A DNA stretch of 64,000 nucleotides from Roseburia intestinalis L1-82 (GTDB taxonomy: Bacteria > Bacillota > Clostridia > Lachnospirales > Lachnospiraceae), in NCBI RefSeq assembly GCF_900537995.1, contig NZ_LR027880.1, positions 329,001 to 393,000 of the forward strand, read 5' to 3'. A model generated the notes under the pieces. That model was not told the DNA's origin, ran no database searches, and was given only the letters and a program-made list of their open reading frames with translations. Every line of letters begins with the position of its first letter. Position 1 is the first letter of the stretch. This document shows, in pieces, positions 26,077-36,823 of this stretch. Both the position numbers and the translations under genes were made by a program.

Positions 26077-27615
26077 GTGAAAAAATTATTATTAAAGAAT
26101 GCAGTGATGCTGGCAGTCGTTATATTCTGCATTGGTTCCGTCAACTGTTATGCAGCCACCAGTACGGGGATCAATGTCAATTATCACAGCCAGAAGGAAA
26201 TTAAGGATTACCTGAAAAGTAAAAAGGTAAATATTGACGCAGAGACGACCTACAGTAAGAAGGCATCGGATGTAAAGCCGTATCAGGCGGGTACGATCAG
26301 TGAGAGCAGTCAGAAATCAGCATTAAATACCATGAATGCGATCCGTTATATTGCAGGAATTGACGCAGTGGGGCTTGATTCTTCTTATACCAAAATGGAA
26401 CAGGCGGCAGCTTTGGTTAACTCAGCAAATGGAACCTTATCACATTTTCCATCAAAACCGGCAGGAATGGACGACCGCCTTTATCAACTGGGGGCGTCCG
26501 GTGCATCCAGTGGCAATCTTTCTTATGCAAGCTGGAAATGCGGACTCGGGTATCATCTGGTAAAAGCATGGATGAATGATGGTGATGATTACAATATAGA
26601 CCGCGTCGGACACAGAAGATGGATTTTAAATCCGCCGATGGAAAAAACAGGATTTGGCTGGGTATATGGATCACATGGAACTTATGCGGCGATGTATGCA
26701 TTTGACAACTGGTATGAACCGACGGATTATTATGGTGTGGCATGGCCGGCCCAGAATATGCCGGTAGAGTTTTTTGGCAGCAGTTATCCATGGAGCATCA
26801 GCATGGGGAAAGATGTGGACAAATCTGCTGTAAAAGTGACTCTCATAAGGCAGTCGGATCAGAAAAAATGGGCTTTTTCAGAAAAGAAAGCCGATGGCTA
26901 TTTTAACGTGGAAAACAGTAATTATGGACAGAAAGGATGCATTATTTTCCGTCCGGAAAATCTGAGTTATCAGCCGGGAGATACATTTGAAGTAAAAATT
27001 ACAGGACTTGACCAGAAAGTATCTTATACAGTGAAATTCTTTTCTGTAAACAGTTCAGCGGAGTCAGATGAAAAGCAGAAAGAATCGAAGATCACGGCGA
27101 AAAACATCACAAAAACCTTCAGCACCACAACATTTTCCATCAATGCGAAAACGAATGGAAAAGGGAAGATGACGTATAAGGTTGCGGACGAAAAAATCGC
27201 CGCTGTAAGTAAAAAAGGTGTAGTTACACTTAAAAATTACGGAGAGACAAAAATTAAGATCCGTGTAGCTGCAAGTGGTAATTATAAGGCGGCTGAAAAG
27301 ACGATCACGTTGACGGTAAAGCCGGTAAAAGCAAAAACGGGTTCGCTGAAATCGACTGCAAAGGGCAGTTTTGCGTTAAAGTGGAAACAGGATAAGAAGG
27401 CGACCGGCTATATCATACAATATTCTACCGATAAACGTTTTGAGAAGAATGTGAAAAGCACAACAGTTTCAAGTAACAGGACGACATCGAAGAAGATTGG
27501 AAAGCTGAAAGCCGGTAAAAAATATTATGTCAGAATCTGTTCCTATAAAAAATCCTGTGGAAAGAATATAAAAGGCGCTTACAGTGACGTAAAAACCGTA
27601 ATAACAAAAAAATAG
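26077..27615 (+). CDS. Secreted CAP-domain protein with Ig-like and fibronectin-III-like repeats
   Basis: A 512-aa protein starting at GTG 26077 (AAGGGGGGAATTCG site). Residues 1-26 form a signal peptide with a likely cut after YAA. The CAP/SCP-like domain spans about 60-200 with LNTMNAIRYIAG, LSHFPSKP and VGHRRWILNPP. A Big-type Ig-like domain (about 350-430) and a fibronectin-III-like domain (about 435-512, KATGYIIQYSTDKRF) follow. Such proteins are exported by gut Clostridia; roles in wall binding or adhesion are guessed. No sortase motif is seen. Confidence 0.82.
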   Translation: MKKLLLKNAVMLAVVIFCIGSVNCYAATSTGINVNYHSQKEIKDYLKSKKVNIDAETTYSKKASDVKPYQAGTISESSQKSALNTMNAIRYIAGIDAVGLDSSYTKMEQAAALVNSANGTLSHFPSKPAGMDDRLYQLGASGASSGNLSYASWKCGLGYHLVKAWMNDGDDYNIDRVGHRRWILNPPMEKTGFGWVYGSHGTYAAMYAFDNWYEPTDYYGVAWPAQNMPVEFFGSSYPWSISMGKDVDKSAVKVTLIRQSDQKKWAFSEKKADGYFNVENSNYGQKGCIIFRPENLSYQPGDTFEVKITGLDQKVSYTVKFFSVNSSAESDEKQKESKITAKNITKTFSTTTFSINAKTNGKGKMTYKVADEKIAAVSKKGVVTLKNYGETKIKIRVAASGNYKAAEKTITLTVKPVKAKTGSLKSTAKGSFALKWKQDKKATGYIIQYSTDKRFEKNVKSTTVSSNRTTSKKIGKLKAGKKYYVRICSYKKSCGKNIKGAYSDVKTVITKK

Positions 27616-27855
27616 ACAAGAAAACGATACTTAGATGATATAAAATTTTTTGTGGAAAATGAATAATTGAACCTGAAATCCTGCAAAAAATGGCTTGTTA
27701 CACTGTGAAACTTTAATAATTTAGTGAAATAAAGAAAAAAATATTGCACATGGATTCATTTTATAATAAAATAAGTGTGTCAAAACGAAACCAGCGGGAG
27801 AACCGTTAGGAGCATGCAGTGTAAAGCACATTGTATGGAGTATATACTAAATTAA

Positions 27856-29234
<1,379 letters not shown>

Positions 29235-29263
29235 GAGAATTTCTAAGATAATATAAGATATTG

Positions 29264-29303
29264 AGAAGTCCTGGAAATGTTGAATTTCTGGGGCTTTTCT
29301 TTA
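29264..29303 (+). terminator. Terminator after gdhA
   Basis: AAGTCCTGGAAAT pairs imperfectly with ATTTCTGGGGCTT, followed by TTCTTT. A second, stronger terminator (44068-44112) follows the other repeat copy and may be the original gdhA terminator displaced by the island. Confidence 0.6.
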
Positions 29304-29361
29304 TGTACTGAAATGACAAAAGAATTGTCAGAATATTCATAAATAGAAGATAATTTACGTT

Positions 29362-29430
29362 GTTTTGAGGTCGTTATATACACGTGATACACAAGTGATA
29401 TACAGGTGGTATACACTCGTTTTTACTGAT
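29362..29430 (+). repeat. Island left inner repeat: inverted copy plus GTGATAC-type tandem motifs
   Basis: GTTTTGAGGTCG (29362-29373) is matched in inverse at 43951-43962. It is followed by three near repeats of the pattern GTGATAC/GTGATATAC/GTGGTATAC spaced 11-14 bp (29383-29420). At the right end a similar TATACACGTGATATAC lies at 43932-43947. These could be recombinase-binding sites. Confidence 0.45.
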
Positions 29431-29595
29431 TTTGAATGCTTTTGGAAGCATTTCATCCTTTGCTTTTCAAGATGATTTAGGCTGAACATAAGTGTGACGT
29501 TAAATAAAAGAAATATCATAAGTGTATCCAGCAATCAGTCTTGATTTATTGTTTTATATCTTGTTCACTTCTGTAAGAAGTTCTTCTAAAGTCTT
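29431..29595. other. Non-coding A+T-rich stretch in the island
   Basis: No convincing gene or site. A TTTTGAATGCTTTTGG-AAGCATTTCA partial dyad is present around 29425-29458. Confidence 0.3.
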
Positions 29596-29841
29596 ATGGG
29601 TGTACGTTCCCTTGCAGTAATTATTGCGGCTGTATGTTGGGGACTTCCTGTATTGATAAGGATGTTTTTCGGGGGAATCATTTGGCTTATAGTAGATTCT
29701 ATGCCGATTTTTCTTGTCATGACGGGAATTGTAAATGACATATATGAGATATGGTATATTGTACTGGGAATAAATATTTGTTTTGCCATAGGGTGTTTGG
29801 TAAAAGGATTGGTATCTTATAAGACAAAACAATTTGCATAA
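29596..29841 (+). CDS. Small hydrophobic protein
   Basis: An 81-aa frame with about three hydrophobic segments (residues 5-22, 26-45 and 52-72) and a lysine end. I do not recognise a family. It lacks a good ribosome site before ATG 29596, and could be a fragment of a longer membrane protein. It precedes the response-regulator-like gene by about 50-100 bp. Confidence 0.4.
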   Translation: MGVRSLAVIIAAVCWGLPVLIRMFFGGIIWLIVDSMPIFLVMTGIVNDIYEIWYIVLGINICFAIGCLVKGLVSYKTKQFA

Positions 29842-29940
29842 AAATAATTGGCTTGTACAGGATGTGAAATGGGGTGATCATTTGGGAAGATTTTAATTCT
29901 ATCATTTGAGGATGGAGAAGAGCATATTTTCAATCGTCTT

Positions 29941-30327
29941 TTGTCATATGCTAATGAAGAAATAGAAGTTCTGAAACATGATGACTTCTGTAAAGAAAAA
30001 CTTCATTTTGAAGGACTTTGTATTGACAAGTTTAAGCGGATTGTGGTTCGTGACGGAAATGAGATTGAACTTACATATACAGAATTTGAAATTTTATTGT
30101 TGTTGGCTCAAAATGCTGGAATAGTATTCAGCAAAGAGCAGATATATAATAGCGTTTGGAAAGAGCCATATTTCGGTGATTACAACATTGTTATGAGCCA
30201 TATTCGCAATATACGGGAAAAGATAGAGGATAATCCAAGCAAGCCAATCTACATACAGACGGTTTGGGGTGTTGGATATAAATTAAATGAAAAGCTAAAA
30301 TGTGCAGGTATAGCAGAGAGTTTGTAA
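29941..30327 (+). CDS. OmpR-type winged-helix DNA-binding protein, receiver reduced
   Basis: About 128 aa holding the Trans_reg_C domain: the LTYTEFEILLLLAQNAGIVFSKEQ segment, the recognition helix YNIVMSHIRNIREKIED, and the wing IQTVWGVGYKL. The frame is open upstream to 29878 (encoding ILILSFEDGEEHIFNRLL), so the start is uncertain; no phosphorylatable receiver is encoded. It may be a small stand-alone regulator or the remains of a two-component regulator. No kinase gene is adjacent. Confidence 0.65.
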   Translation: MSYANEEIEVLKHDDFCKEKLHFEGLCIDKFKRIVVRDGNEIELTYTEFEILLLLAQNAGIVFSKEQIYNSVWKEPYFGDYNIVMSHIRNIREKIEDNPSKPIYIQTVWGVGYKLNEKLKCAGIAESL

Positions 30328-30461
30328 TATCTGTTTTTAGTAGTGTTGCTAATGTGGAATGCATTGATAAGAATAGAACTTTATGCGGATTTTAAATCTC
30401 CATTACGTAAAAAAGTTCACTTTACGGTCATTTTACGGATAAGGGTATAATATTAAAATAG

Positions 30462-30501
30462 AAAGCTGTAAAATTCCACGTTGAATTTTACAGCTTTCTT
30501 G
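30462..30501 (+). terminator. Strong hairpin between the regulator and toxin-antitoxin genes
   Basis: GAAAGCTGTAAAATTC pairs with GAATTTTACAGCTTTC around a short loop. TTGCGTATAATATATA follows, giving a -10 box (TATAAT) for the antitoxin gene, so it works as terminator or insulator before a promoter. Confidence 0.6.
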
Positions 30502-30555
30502 CGTATAATATATATGTAAATGAAGAAGCTATATCAAGGAAAGGAAGTTGATTTT

Positions 30556-30804
30556 GTGCCGAATATATTACCTGTATCAGATTTAAGAAATTATAATGAA
30601 GTGTTGAAAAATTGTCAGGTTGGAGAACCCGTGTTTTTGACGAAAAATGGCAGAGGCAAGTTTGTGGTTATGGATATTGAGGACTATGAGCGTGAAAAGG
30701 CGGAGAAAAAGCTGTTGATGAAGCTACAGGAAGCAGAAGAAGCCGTTAAGGATGAAAGTGCCTGGATGAGTTTGGATGAACTGAAGAAATCTGTCGGGGT
30801 ATAG
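30556..30804 (+). CDS. Phd/YefM-family antitoxin
   Basis: An 82-aa protein from GTG 30556 (AAAGGAAG 8 bases upstream); a longer frame from ATG 30520 is possible. ILPVSDLRNYNEVLKNC and GEPVFLTKNGRGKFVVMDIEDYE are the Phd/YefM DNA-binding fold, and the acidic C terminus should wrap the toxin. It ends 3 bases before the toxin gene. Such antitoxins repress their own operon and block the toxin. Confidence 0.9.
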   Translation: MPNILPVSDLRNYNEVLKNCQVGEPVFLTKNGRGKFVVMDIEDYEREKAEKKLLMKLQEAEEAVKDESAWMSLDELKKSVGV

Positions 30805-30807
30805 CCT

Positions 30808-31104
30808 ATGATGAAATTGCGGATTAACCCTATTGTGGCAGAGGACTTGAAGAACATTAAAGAGTATATTGAGGAAGACAATGAAGAAATGGCAGTAAAG
30901 ACCATTCAGGAGATATATGCTCGAATTGAGAATATACAGCAATTTCCGTATATGAGAGCTGATCTTGCTAAGAGGGTCAGCTTCCGGACGGATTATAAAT
31001 ATGTGATTTGCGGGAATTATGTTGTGCTGGATAAGATTGGAAAAGAGTATGTGGGGGTTTACCGGGTTGTGAATCGGTATCAGGATATTACGAAGATATT
31101 TTAG
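30808..31104 (+). CDS. RelE/ParE-superfamily toxin
   Basis: A 98-aa protein with the RelE/ParE fold: an N-terminal strand, the helix AEDLKNIKEYIEEDNEEMA, a second helix ending IENIQQFPYMRADL, and C-terminal strands RTDYKYVICGNYVVLDKI and VGVYRVVNRYQD. ParE-like members poison gyrase and RelE-like ones cleave mRNA; I cannot decide which from sequence alone. It is coupled to the antitoxin 3 bases upstream. It may stabilise the island. Confidence 0.88.
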   Translation: MMKLRINPIVAEDLKNIKEYIEEDNEEMAVKTIQEIYARIENIQQFPYMRADLAKRVSFRTDYKYVICGNYVVLDKIGKEYVGVYRVVNRYQDITKIF

Positions 31105-31135
31105 ATAAGAGTTAAAATGATAAAGGGAACAGCTT

Positions 31136-32596
31136 ATGCAAGTTACGTATATAGGGTTAAGTGAATATTTTCAAAGATGTATTCCGAAAGCAAAAAGAAA
31201 AGGATATTTCTTGATTATATCCTTAATTGCAAGGTATTCTGATGCACAAGATCTTTATGAAAAATTAGAAAAAGATTGGGCATCGTTGAATGATTTAACA
31301 GGTGATAAGATTTTATTCGTATTTTCAACACCTAAAGCTAGAAAAAGAGCATCTTTTTTTCATATACCAGGGAAAGAACCCTATGAAGGAGTAATGTGTC
31401 CATTTATCGAGTTGTTGAATGGAAGGGGTGTAGAGGATAATAACGGTTCATTTGAATTTCAATATGGTGGCTATAATAAAATTGATTGGAAACAAAGACA
31501 TTCACAGACAATTACAGAATTTGCTATGAATTATAATATATTGGAGAAAGAAATTCCGTGTTTGTTTTTGTATGACTTAATTGGAAATAGATATAAGGTA
31601 ATACCTGTAGGACAAAGTACGGATATTTATGTGATGATAAAGGCTATGGTTGAGGAGATAGCGGAATATAGAAAAAAGTGTGTAAATATTGAAGGGCAAT
31701 TAGAAAAGTATAGAAAAATTGAGGAATATTATTGTTTATATGAGAAGCTGGAAAACGAGGCAGAGAAGGAAAATTCAAAACAATGTGTAGCTATTCGAAA
31801 GGTACTTCGGGAGGTGCAATCGTATAAGGAAGTTAAAGATGACATTTTCGACTCTAGAATAAAAAAGGATTTGAAGAGGATTGGACAATGGAAAAGACAA
31901 TATTTTAGTTCCTTTGAAAAGGATGATGCTAATAAAAAGCATTATCTGGAGTTGAAAAAGAAAGAACAGAACATTGAAAATGAATTTAATTCAATATGGG
32001 ATAATTTAGAAAATGTAATAAAGGAAAGGGGAAGAGAAAGAAGAGAGAATAGTAAAGTAACAATATTACATGATTTATTGTCAGCATGTGTCAAATTGCA
32101 GTCAAATTCTACATATTTTGCAATATCAGAAAATCAAAGAAATGACTTTGTAAGAGATTTACTAAAAATGGCGAAGTATGATGTGATAGATCAAACCAGA
32201 AGAGGAATATCGTCTACTGAAAAATGTGCTGGAGAAGTTGATATTTTAATTGAAGAAGATGGTTCGCCTGTAACTATAATCGAAGCATTAAATTTGGATA
32301 GTCTTAATACCCATTACTTGGATAGGCATATAGACAAAATCTACAGATACGATACTGTTGGAAATATGTTTAACATAATATTGTCATATGTTAGTGTATC
32401 CAATTTTAGTAAGTTTTGTGAGAAATATTTCAAGCACATAAAAGAACATCAGTATCTTTATCCGTTACTTTCAGCTGATGATAGTTTTAGGGTTGAGAAT
32501 TTTCCATACTCAGATATCCGAGTAATGAAAACTGTACATAATAGAAATGGTTGTGATACTGTTTTGTATCATGTCTGCGTGTTGATTAGACAATAA
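31136..32596 (+). CDS. 486-aa island protein with coiled coil and possible PD-(D/E)XK-like C terminus
   Basis: I do not recognise a named family. Residues 1-165 look alpha/beta (LSEYFQRCIPKAKRKGYFLI, then ILFVFSTPKARKRA). Residues about 165-310 are charged and helical, a likely coiled coil. Near residues 355-390, GEVDILIEEDGSPVTIIEAL resembles the D...E-x-[KA] core of restriction-endonuclease-like folds, but the expected lysine is missing, so activity is uncertain. Removing the IS nest leaves it about 230 bp upstream of the methyltransferase operon on the same strand, suggesting they belong together. Confidence 0.6.
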   Translation: MQVTYIGLSEYFQRCIPKAKRKGYFLIISLIARYSDAQDLYEKLEKDWASLNDLTGDKILFVFSTPKARKRASFFHIPGKEPYEGVMCPFIELLNGRGVEDNNGSFEFQYGGYNKIDWKQRHSQTITEFAMNYNILEKEIPCLFLYDLIGNRYKVIPVGQSTDIYVMIKAMVEEIAEYRKKCVNIEGQLEKYRKIEEYYCLYEKLENEAEKENSKQCVAIRKVLREVQSYKEVKDDIFDSRIKKDLKRIGQWKRQYFSSFEKDDANKKHYLELKKKEQNIENEFNSIWDNLENVIKERGRERRENSKVTILHDLLSACVKLQSNSTYFAISENQRNDFVRDLLKMAKYDVIDQTRRGISSTEKCAGEVDILIEEDGSPVTIIEALNLDSLNTHYLDRHIDKIYRYDTVGNMFNIILSYVSVSNFSKFCEKYFKHIKEHQYLYPLLSADDSFRVENFPYSDIRVMKTVHNRNGCDTVLYHVCVLIRQ

Positions 32597-32614
32597 AGAG
32601 TGGGATGAGAGATT

Positions 32615-32622
32615 GAACTAAG
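32615..32622 (+). repeat. Left 8-bp target duplication of the IS66-like element
   Basis: GAACTAAG here and at 38800-38807 flank the whole IS nest, the length expected for IS66-family insertion. Confidence 0.85.
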
Positions 32623-32655
32623 GTTACTGTTCAGAGGTAAACTTGTAACAAAAGA

Positions 32656-32699
32656 ACCGATGGTATAGACTAATCGTAGTCAAAACCATCGGTTTTCTT
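32656..32699 (-). terminator. Hairpin at the end of tnpC
   Basis: AACCGATGGT pairs with ACCATCGGTT around a 24-base loop that may pair further (GACTA..TAGTC). TTTTCTT follows on the plus strand; on the minus strand the flank is less T-rich, so it may mainly block outside transcripts. Confidence 0.5.
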
Positions 32700-34377
32700 A
32701 TGCAAATATTTCTGCAATCTCGCGGAACAGATTGGTCTGCTCTTTTCTGCGCATCAAAACCAGCATGCTCATGCATTTACAGAGATGGTCGATGCTTGAC
32801 GGACTCCGGAATGACACAGCCTGCGCCTGTTTTCTTTTATATTTTCTCAGCAGCCGTTCGGCTTCGTTATTCGTGGCAGGTACATTCTTATTATGGAGGA
32901 AAAGAAGATGATCTTTCTTATACTTTTTCATCCTTTTGTACAGGTTGTATCCATCACGGTAGTATTTCCCAGGCGGCTCATAGTCGTATTCATCCCCAGC
33001 TATGGACAGGATTGTTTTATAACGTTCTTCAAATTCGGAGACGGTCTGCGGATCTGGCTCTTCTGATTCAGATAAACCATTCCGGTAATGGATCATTTCC
33101 TGTATCAGGGAATGCATCTGCCTGTTCCAGGTACGGTCCTTTTCGTTGTCCATGCTGTCTTTCAGATAACGCAGTACATGTGCAAGGCATTCCTGGTGGC
33201 CGGTTCCATACTTATAAAAGGTTACATCATGATCGTGGACCAGTGTCCCCTGATAGTCTTCAACGACCGTGCCCTTTATTCCATCGTGTCCCTTTTTGCC
33301 CCTGGCAAAATAGAGCACACCGCCATCCGGAACCGCACATACAAATACATACGAACTTTCCCCGTTTACACAGGCATTGGTACAGTCTGTATGCATGACA
33401 GGGGAAAGCAGCATATCGCAGAAAATCTCTTTACGCTGGGATTCTGTTTTTGGGGCAAATGACCGGCAGAGATTATTGATCATGCCTTTTGATATGTTTA
33501 TTTTTCCATCTGTCAGATCAGACAAAAACCTGCGGCTTTTATCAATTGATGTACAGCAGTCATTATTCAGCAGAAACAGGAAAGCACGTAAATTTCCTCC
33601 ATAGTTAACGTCATCAATGACTCCCTGTGGAAATGGTGCATGGATCCGTTCACCTGTTTTGGAATTATAGTACACATCGGCATGATACTCGGTCACATGC
33701 ACTTCTACGCTGATGTCGATTTTCTGCTTTGTAATGGTTTTCGATGTTTTCTTAAAGTCAGGGTCATGGAGTACTTCTTCGGGTGCCGGAAGATAGATTT
33801 CCCTTGTCGGGGTGAGTTTCTTTCTGCAGTGCCCCCTGTGTCCTGGCTGTCCACCGGGTTTCCTTCCTGTTTTTTCGCGGCTGTTGGATATTTTTTTGCG
33901 GGCGATAGATTTTGAAGACGGGATGGATGAGTTTTCATAGTTCCGGTTAATCTGTGCCGTCAGTTTCTGTACTTTTTGTTTTTCATCATCAAGCTCTGTC
34001 TTTACTTTGTAAAGTTCCCGTCTCTGGGAAGTTACTTTTTCAAGGGCGGTGTCGCGCTGTTTTTCTGCACGGATGGCCCTTTTTTCCATCATATCCGCCT
34101 TTTTTACTGCTTCGGCGACCATACGGTCGCATTCTTTTTGCAGCTGTTCAAAAATCTCAAACCATTGATTCCGAATCGTAATGGCATGGCTGTGTTCTTT
34201 TGCTACAGCTGCTTCCAGTTTTGCAATTCTGCGTTCCAGGGCACGCACCTGTGTAAGGTGCTGTTTTTCCATTCGGATATATTTTTCTCCCGATTGAAAG
34301 ACTGCAAGTTCTTCCTGTGCTGCTTTCAGCCTGTATTGAAGTACTGTAATGGTTTCAAAAGAATTCCCCATCCCCAT
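32698..34377 (-). CDS. tnpC: IS66-family transposase (TnpC type)
   Basis: A 559-aa transposase. Residues 10-150 are coiled coil. A basic linker (KTGRKPGGQPGHRG) follows, then the DDE domain: D in MHTDCTNACVNG, D in HDHDVTFYKYG, E in NNEAERLLRKYK. The protein is complete. Elements of the ISBst12 group carry only this type of gene. It is preceded by a small coiled-coil gene 14 bases upstream. Confidence 0.92.
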   Translation of the reverse strand: MGMGNSFETITVLQYRLKAAQEELAVFQSGEKYIRMEKQHLTQVRALERRIAKLEAAVAKEHSHAITIRNQWFEIFEQLQKECDRMVAEAVKKADMMEKRAIRAEKQRDTALEKVTSQRRELYKVKTELDDEKQKVQKLTAQINRNYENSSIPSSKSIARKKISNSREKTGRKPGGQPGHRGHCRKKLTPTREIYLPAPEEVLHDPDFKKTSKTITKQKIDISVEVHVTEYHADVYYNSKTGERIHAPFPQGVIDDVNYGGNLRAFLFLLNNDCCTSIDKSRRFLSDLTDGKINISKGMINNLCRSFAPKTESQRKEIFCDMLLSPVMHTDCTNACVNGESSYVFVCAVPDGGVLYFARGKKGHDGIKGTVVEDYQGTLVHDHDVTFYKYGTGHQECLAHVLRYLKDSMDNEKDRTWNRQMHSLIQEMIHYRNGLSESEEPDPQTVSEFEERYKTILSIAGDEYDYEPPGKYYRDGYNLYKRMKKYKKDHLLFLHNKNVPATNNEAERLLRKYKRKQAQAVSFRSPSSIDHLCKCMSMLVLMRRKEQTNLFREIAEIFA

Positions 34378-34391
34378 GCCGCGTCCTTTCC

Positions 34392-34565
34392 TTAAATGTT
34401 TGTCAGATCATCAATGATTTTTTCTAATTCTGCATTATGTTCCTCAAGGGATTTGATCAATGAGGACTGGGTTTCGATGACCCTGTGCTGTAGACCGTTT
34501 GTATGCTCAAGACTGCCTATAAGTTCTTCATATGCTTTGAGTTTGCTTTTATCATCTGCGTTCAT
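34392..34565 (-). CDS. 57-aa coiled-coil protein of the IS66-like element
   Basis: A short frame with an excellent AAGGAGG site 6 bases before ATG 34565. The protein (MNADDKSKLKAYEELIG...) is charged and helical throughout, ending KIIDDLTNI. It ends 14 bases before the transposase start, so the two are coupled. I know no named family; a role as a transposase partner is an inference from position. Confidence 0.7.
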   Translation of the reverse strand: MNADDKSKLKAYEELIGSLEHTNGLQHRVIETQSSLIKSLEEHNAELEKIIDDLTNI

Positions 34566-34578
34566 TTGTGCCTCCTTA

Positions 34579-34863
34579 AGTATAGGATAAGTATAGCAGA
34601 AACAGGGACGAATGGGAAATCGGACGAATTACGGGACTGGCAGAATGACGGTGGATAACCGGCAGAAAAATGAAAGAAGCAGGAGTGGAAATCCGTATTC
34701 CAGCCATGTAAAAGCAGGAAAACATGCAGGTACTGTTTATAATTTCAAAAGAAAAAGCAGGATTCGGAAGTCGTTAACGAGACTTCCCCTCCTGCTTGAG
34801 TTTATCCACAAATATATTTTTTTAAATTTCGTCAGTTTTTACAATGGTCTGAACCAATGTCAC
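34579..34863 (+). repeat. Left 285-bp target duplication of IS1634-like copy 1
   Basis: Identical to 36824-37108 except for one base (ACGGGACTG versus ACAGGACTG). It includes a strong AAGCAGGA/TCCTGCTT hairpin and, at its right end, the first 9 bases (CAATGTCAC) of the IS4-like element. The IS4-like element must therefore have been there before the IS1634-like insertion. Confidence 0.9.
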
Positions 34864-36823
34864 GGGAGTTTGACACATTGAAATCCAAAAAAGTACCACA
34901 AAGCCTTGAAATAGGCTTATTTTTTTGTCAAATTTTTATTTTTATTATATAGTAATATTTGGTGATATGTGGTATAATAGTGACAGAGGTGATTATTGTG
35001 CGTATAACAACATCAAAATCAAAAAATTCTGAGTCCTTTTACATCACTCAGTCCTATACAAATGCCAATGGGAAAAGTACTTCCAAAACCATCCGAAAAT
35101 TAGGTACGTTAGCTGAATTATCGGCACAGCTCCACACGGATCGTGACGGAGTTGTTGAATGGGCAAATGAACAGGCTCGTCTTGAAACACTGAAATATAA
35201 AAGTGAAAAAGAGGATGCTACTGTCATGATTCCATTTCATTCCAACAGACTCATGGACTATAATAAGCAGAAACTTTTTTCTGGCGGATATCTTTTTCTT
35301 CAGTCTATTTACTATGGACTTAAGCTCGATTCTGTCTGCCGAAAAATCAAAAGCCGACATAAATTCGAGTATGATCTTAATGCTATTTTATCTGATTTAA
35401 TTTATACAAGGGTTCTGGAACCTTCCAGCAAAAGTTCTTCCTTTCGAGCAGCAAAACAGTTCCTTGAGCCTCCAACTTATGAACTTCATGATGTTTACCG
35501 AGCTCTTTCTGTTCTTGCTTCTGAAATGGATTTTATTCAATCAGAAGTTTATAAAAACAGCTTTTTTCTTGGTGACAGAATGGATCGGATCCTTTATTAT
35601 GATTGCACAAACTACTACTTTGAAATCGAACAGGAAGATGGAGATAAAAAATACGGAAAAAGCAAAGAGCACCGTCCGAATCCCATTATTCAAATGGGAC
35701 TCTTTACAGATGGTGACGGAATACCTTTGGCTTTCTCACTCTTTCCTGGAAACCAAAATGAGCAGAAATCCTTAAAACCTTTAGAAACAAAGATTCTCCA
35801 ACAATTCGGCTGTGATAAGTTTATCTATTGTAGTGACGCCGGACTTGCTTCTGAGGATAACCGTGTTCTTAATCACATGGGACAGAGGGCATTTATTGTC
35901 ACTCAGTCCATCAAAAAGCTGCCTGCTGAAGATCGGGCATGGGCTTTAAAGAAAACTGGCTTCAAACGTCTCTCAGATGATAAACCTGTTGATCTCACAA
36001 AACTGACAGATGATGACAAGAACCAGCTTTATTATAAAGACGAACCATTGACAACAAAAAAACTGGATCAAAAATTAATCATAACCTACTCCCCTAAATA
36101 TGCCGCTTATCAGAAAGCCATCCGTGCGGAGCAGATCTGTCGGGCAGAAAAAATGGTTGCAAATGGCTCTCTAAAAAAACAGCGTAAAAATCCAAATGAT
36201 CCTGCAAGATTTGTAAATAAGGTAGCTGTAACCAACGAAGGAGAAAAAGCTAAGATCCACTATTATCTCGATACGGATAAGATTGCTGAAGAAGAAATGT
36301 ATGACGGACTTTATGCGGTATGTACAGACCTGCTTGATGATGACGTTGCAGATATCTTAAAAGTCAGTGAAGGAAGATGGCAGATTGAAGACTGTTTCAG
36401 AACTATGAAAACAGACTTTGAAGCCAGACCCGTTTACTTAAACCGTGAAGATCGGATTAAAGCTCATTTCCTCACCTGCTTTCTTGCTCTGTTACATTTC
36501 CGGTTATTAAACCGCTCCTTGAAAGGGACTTATACCACAGAACAATTACTTCACACTTTAAAAGACATAAAATTTACGGATATAGAAGAACAGGGCTTCA
36601 TGCCGGTATATGAACGTCAGGAAATCACTGATGATCTCCATGAAACCTGCGGATTCAGAACGGACTATCAATTCATAACAAAACGGAAAATGAAAGGAAT
36701 TCAGAAAAAAAGTAAGCGGAGATAAAACATTACTATATTTCGTGTATGCAGATAAAAGTGCCACGCCCCTTGTATTTACAGGGATTGTGGCACTTTTTTA
36801 ACTAATCAACTGTCAAAGATGAG
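34864..36823 (+). mobile_element. IS1634-family element, copy 1 (1,960 bp)
   Basis: Bounded by GGGAGTTTGACAC at the left and CTGTCAAAGATGAG at the right, sharing TTTGACA in inverse. The same 1,960-bp element stands at 44854-46813 in opposite orientation and encodes an identical transposase. Long direct repeats flank both, a known habit of IS1634 in Mycoplasma. Confidence 0.88.
34998..36725 (+). CDS. IS1634-family DDE transposase, copy 1
   Basis: A 575-aa transposase from GTG 34998 (AGAGGTG site); the frame is open further up to 34959. DDE residues are visible in YYDCTNYYFEIE, YCSDAGLASED, and the C-terminal GRWQIEDCFRTMK with the IS4-clan YREK-like pattern. FLTCFLALLHFRLLNR near the end is typical of IS1634. 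It is identical to the protein at 44952, so the transposition was recent. Confidence 0.93.
   Translation: MRITTSKSKNSESFYITQSYTNANGKSTSKTIRKLGTLAELSAQLHTDRDGVVEWANEQARLETLKYKSEKEDATVMIPFHSNRLMDYNKQKLFSGGYLFLQSIYYGLKLDSVCRKIKSRHKFEYDLNAILSDLIYTRVLEPSSKSSSFRAAKQFLEPPTYELHDVYRALSVLASEMDFIQSEVYKNSFFLGDRMDRILYYDCTNYYFEIEQEDGDKKYGKSKEHRPNPIIQMGLFTDGDGIPLAFSLFPGNQNEQKSLKPLETKILQQFGCDKFIYCSDAGLASEDNRVLNHMGQRAFIVTQSIKKLPAEDRAWALKKTGFKRLSDDKPVDLTKLTDDDKNQLYYKDEPLTTKKLDQKLIITYSPKYAAYQKAIRAEQICRAEKMVANGSLKKQRKNPNDPARFVNKVAVTNEGEKAKIHYYLDTDKIAEEEMYDGLYAVCTDLLDDDVADILKVSEGRWQIEDCFRTMKTDFEARPVYLNREDRIKAHFLTCFLALLHFRLLNRSLKGTYTTEQLLHTLKDIKFTDIEEQGFMPVYERQEITDDLHETCGFRTDYQFITKRKMKGIQKKSKRR

Noticed and set aside
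29373..29420. Spaced GTGATAC/GTGATATAC motifs as a mini CRISPR array
   Set aside because: Units are only 8-10 bp, spacing is 11-14 bp and no cas genes are present; they fit recombinase or regulator sites better.
34612..34881. 89-aa plus-strand frame MGNRTNY..., repeated at 36857
   Set aside because: It lies in the 285-bp target duplication, is antisense to the IS66-like leader region, has no ribosome site, and exists twice only because of the IS1634-like insertion.
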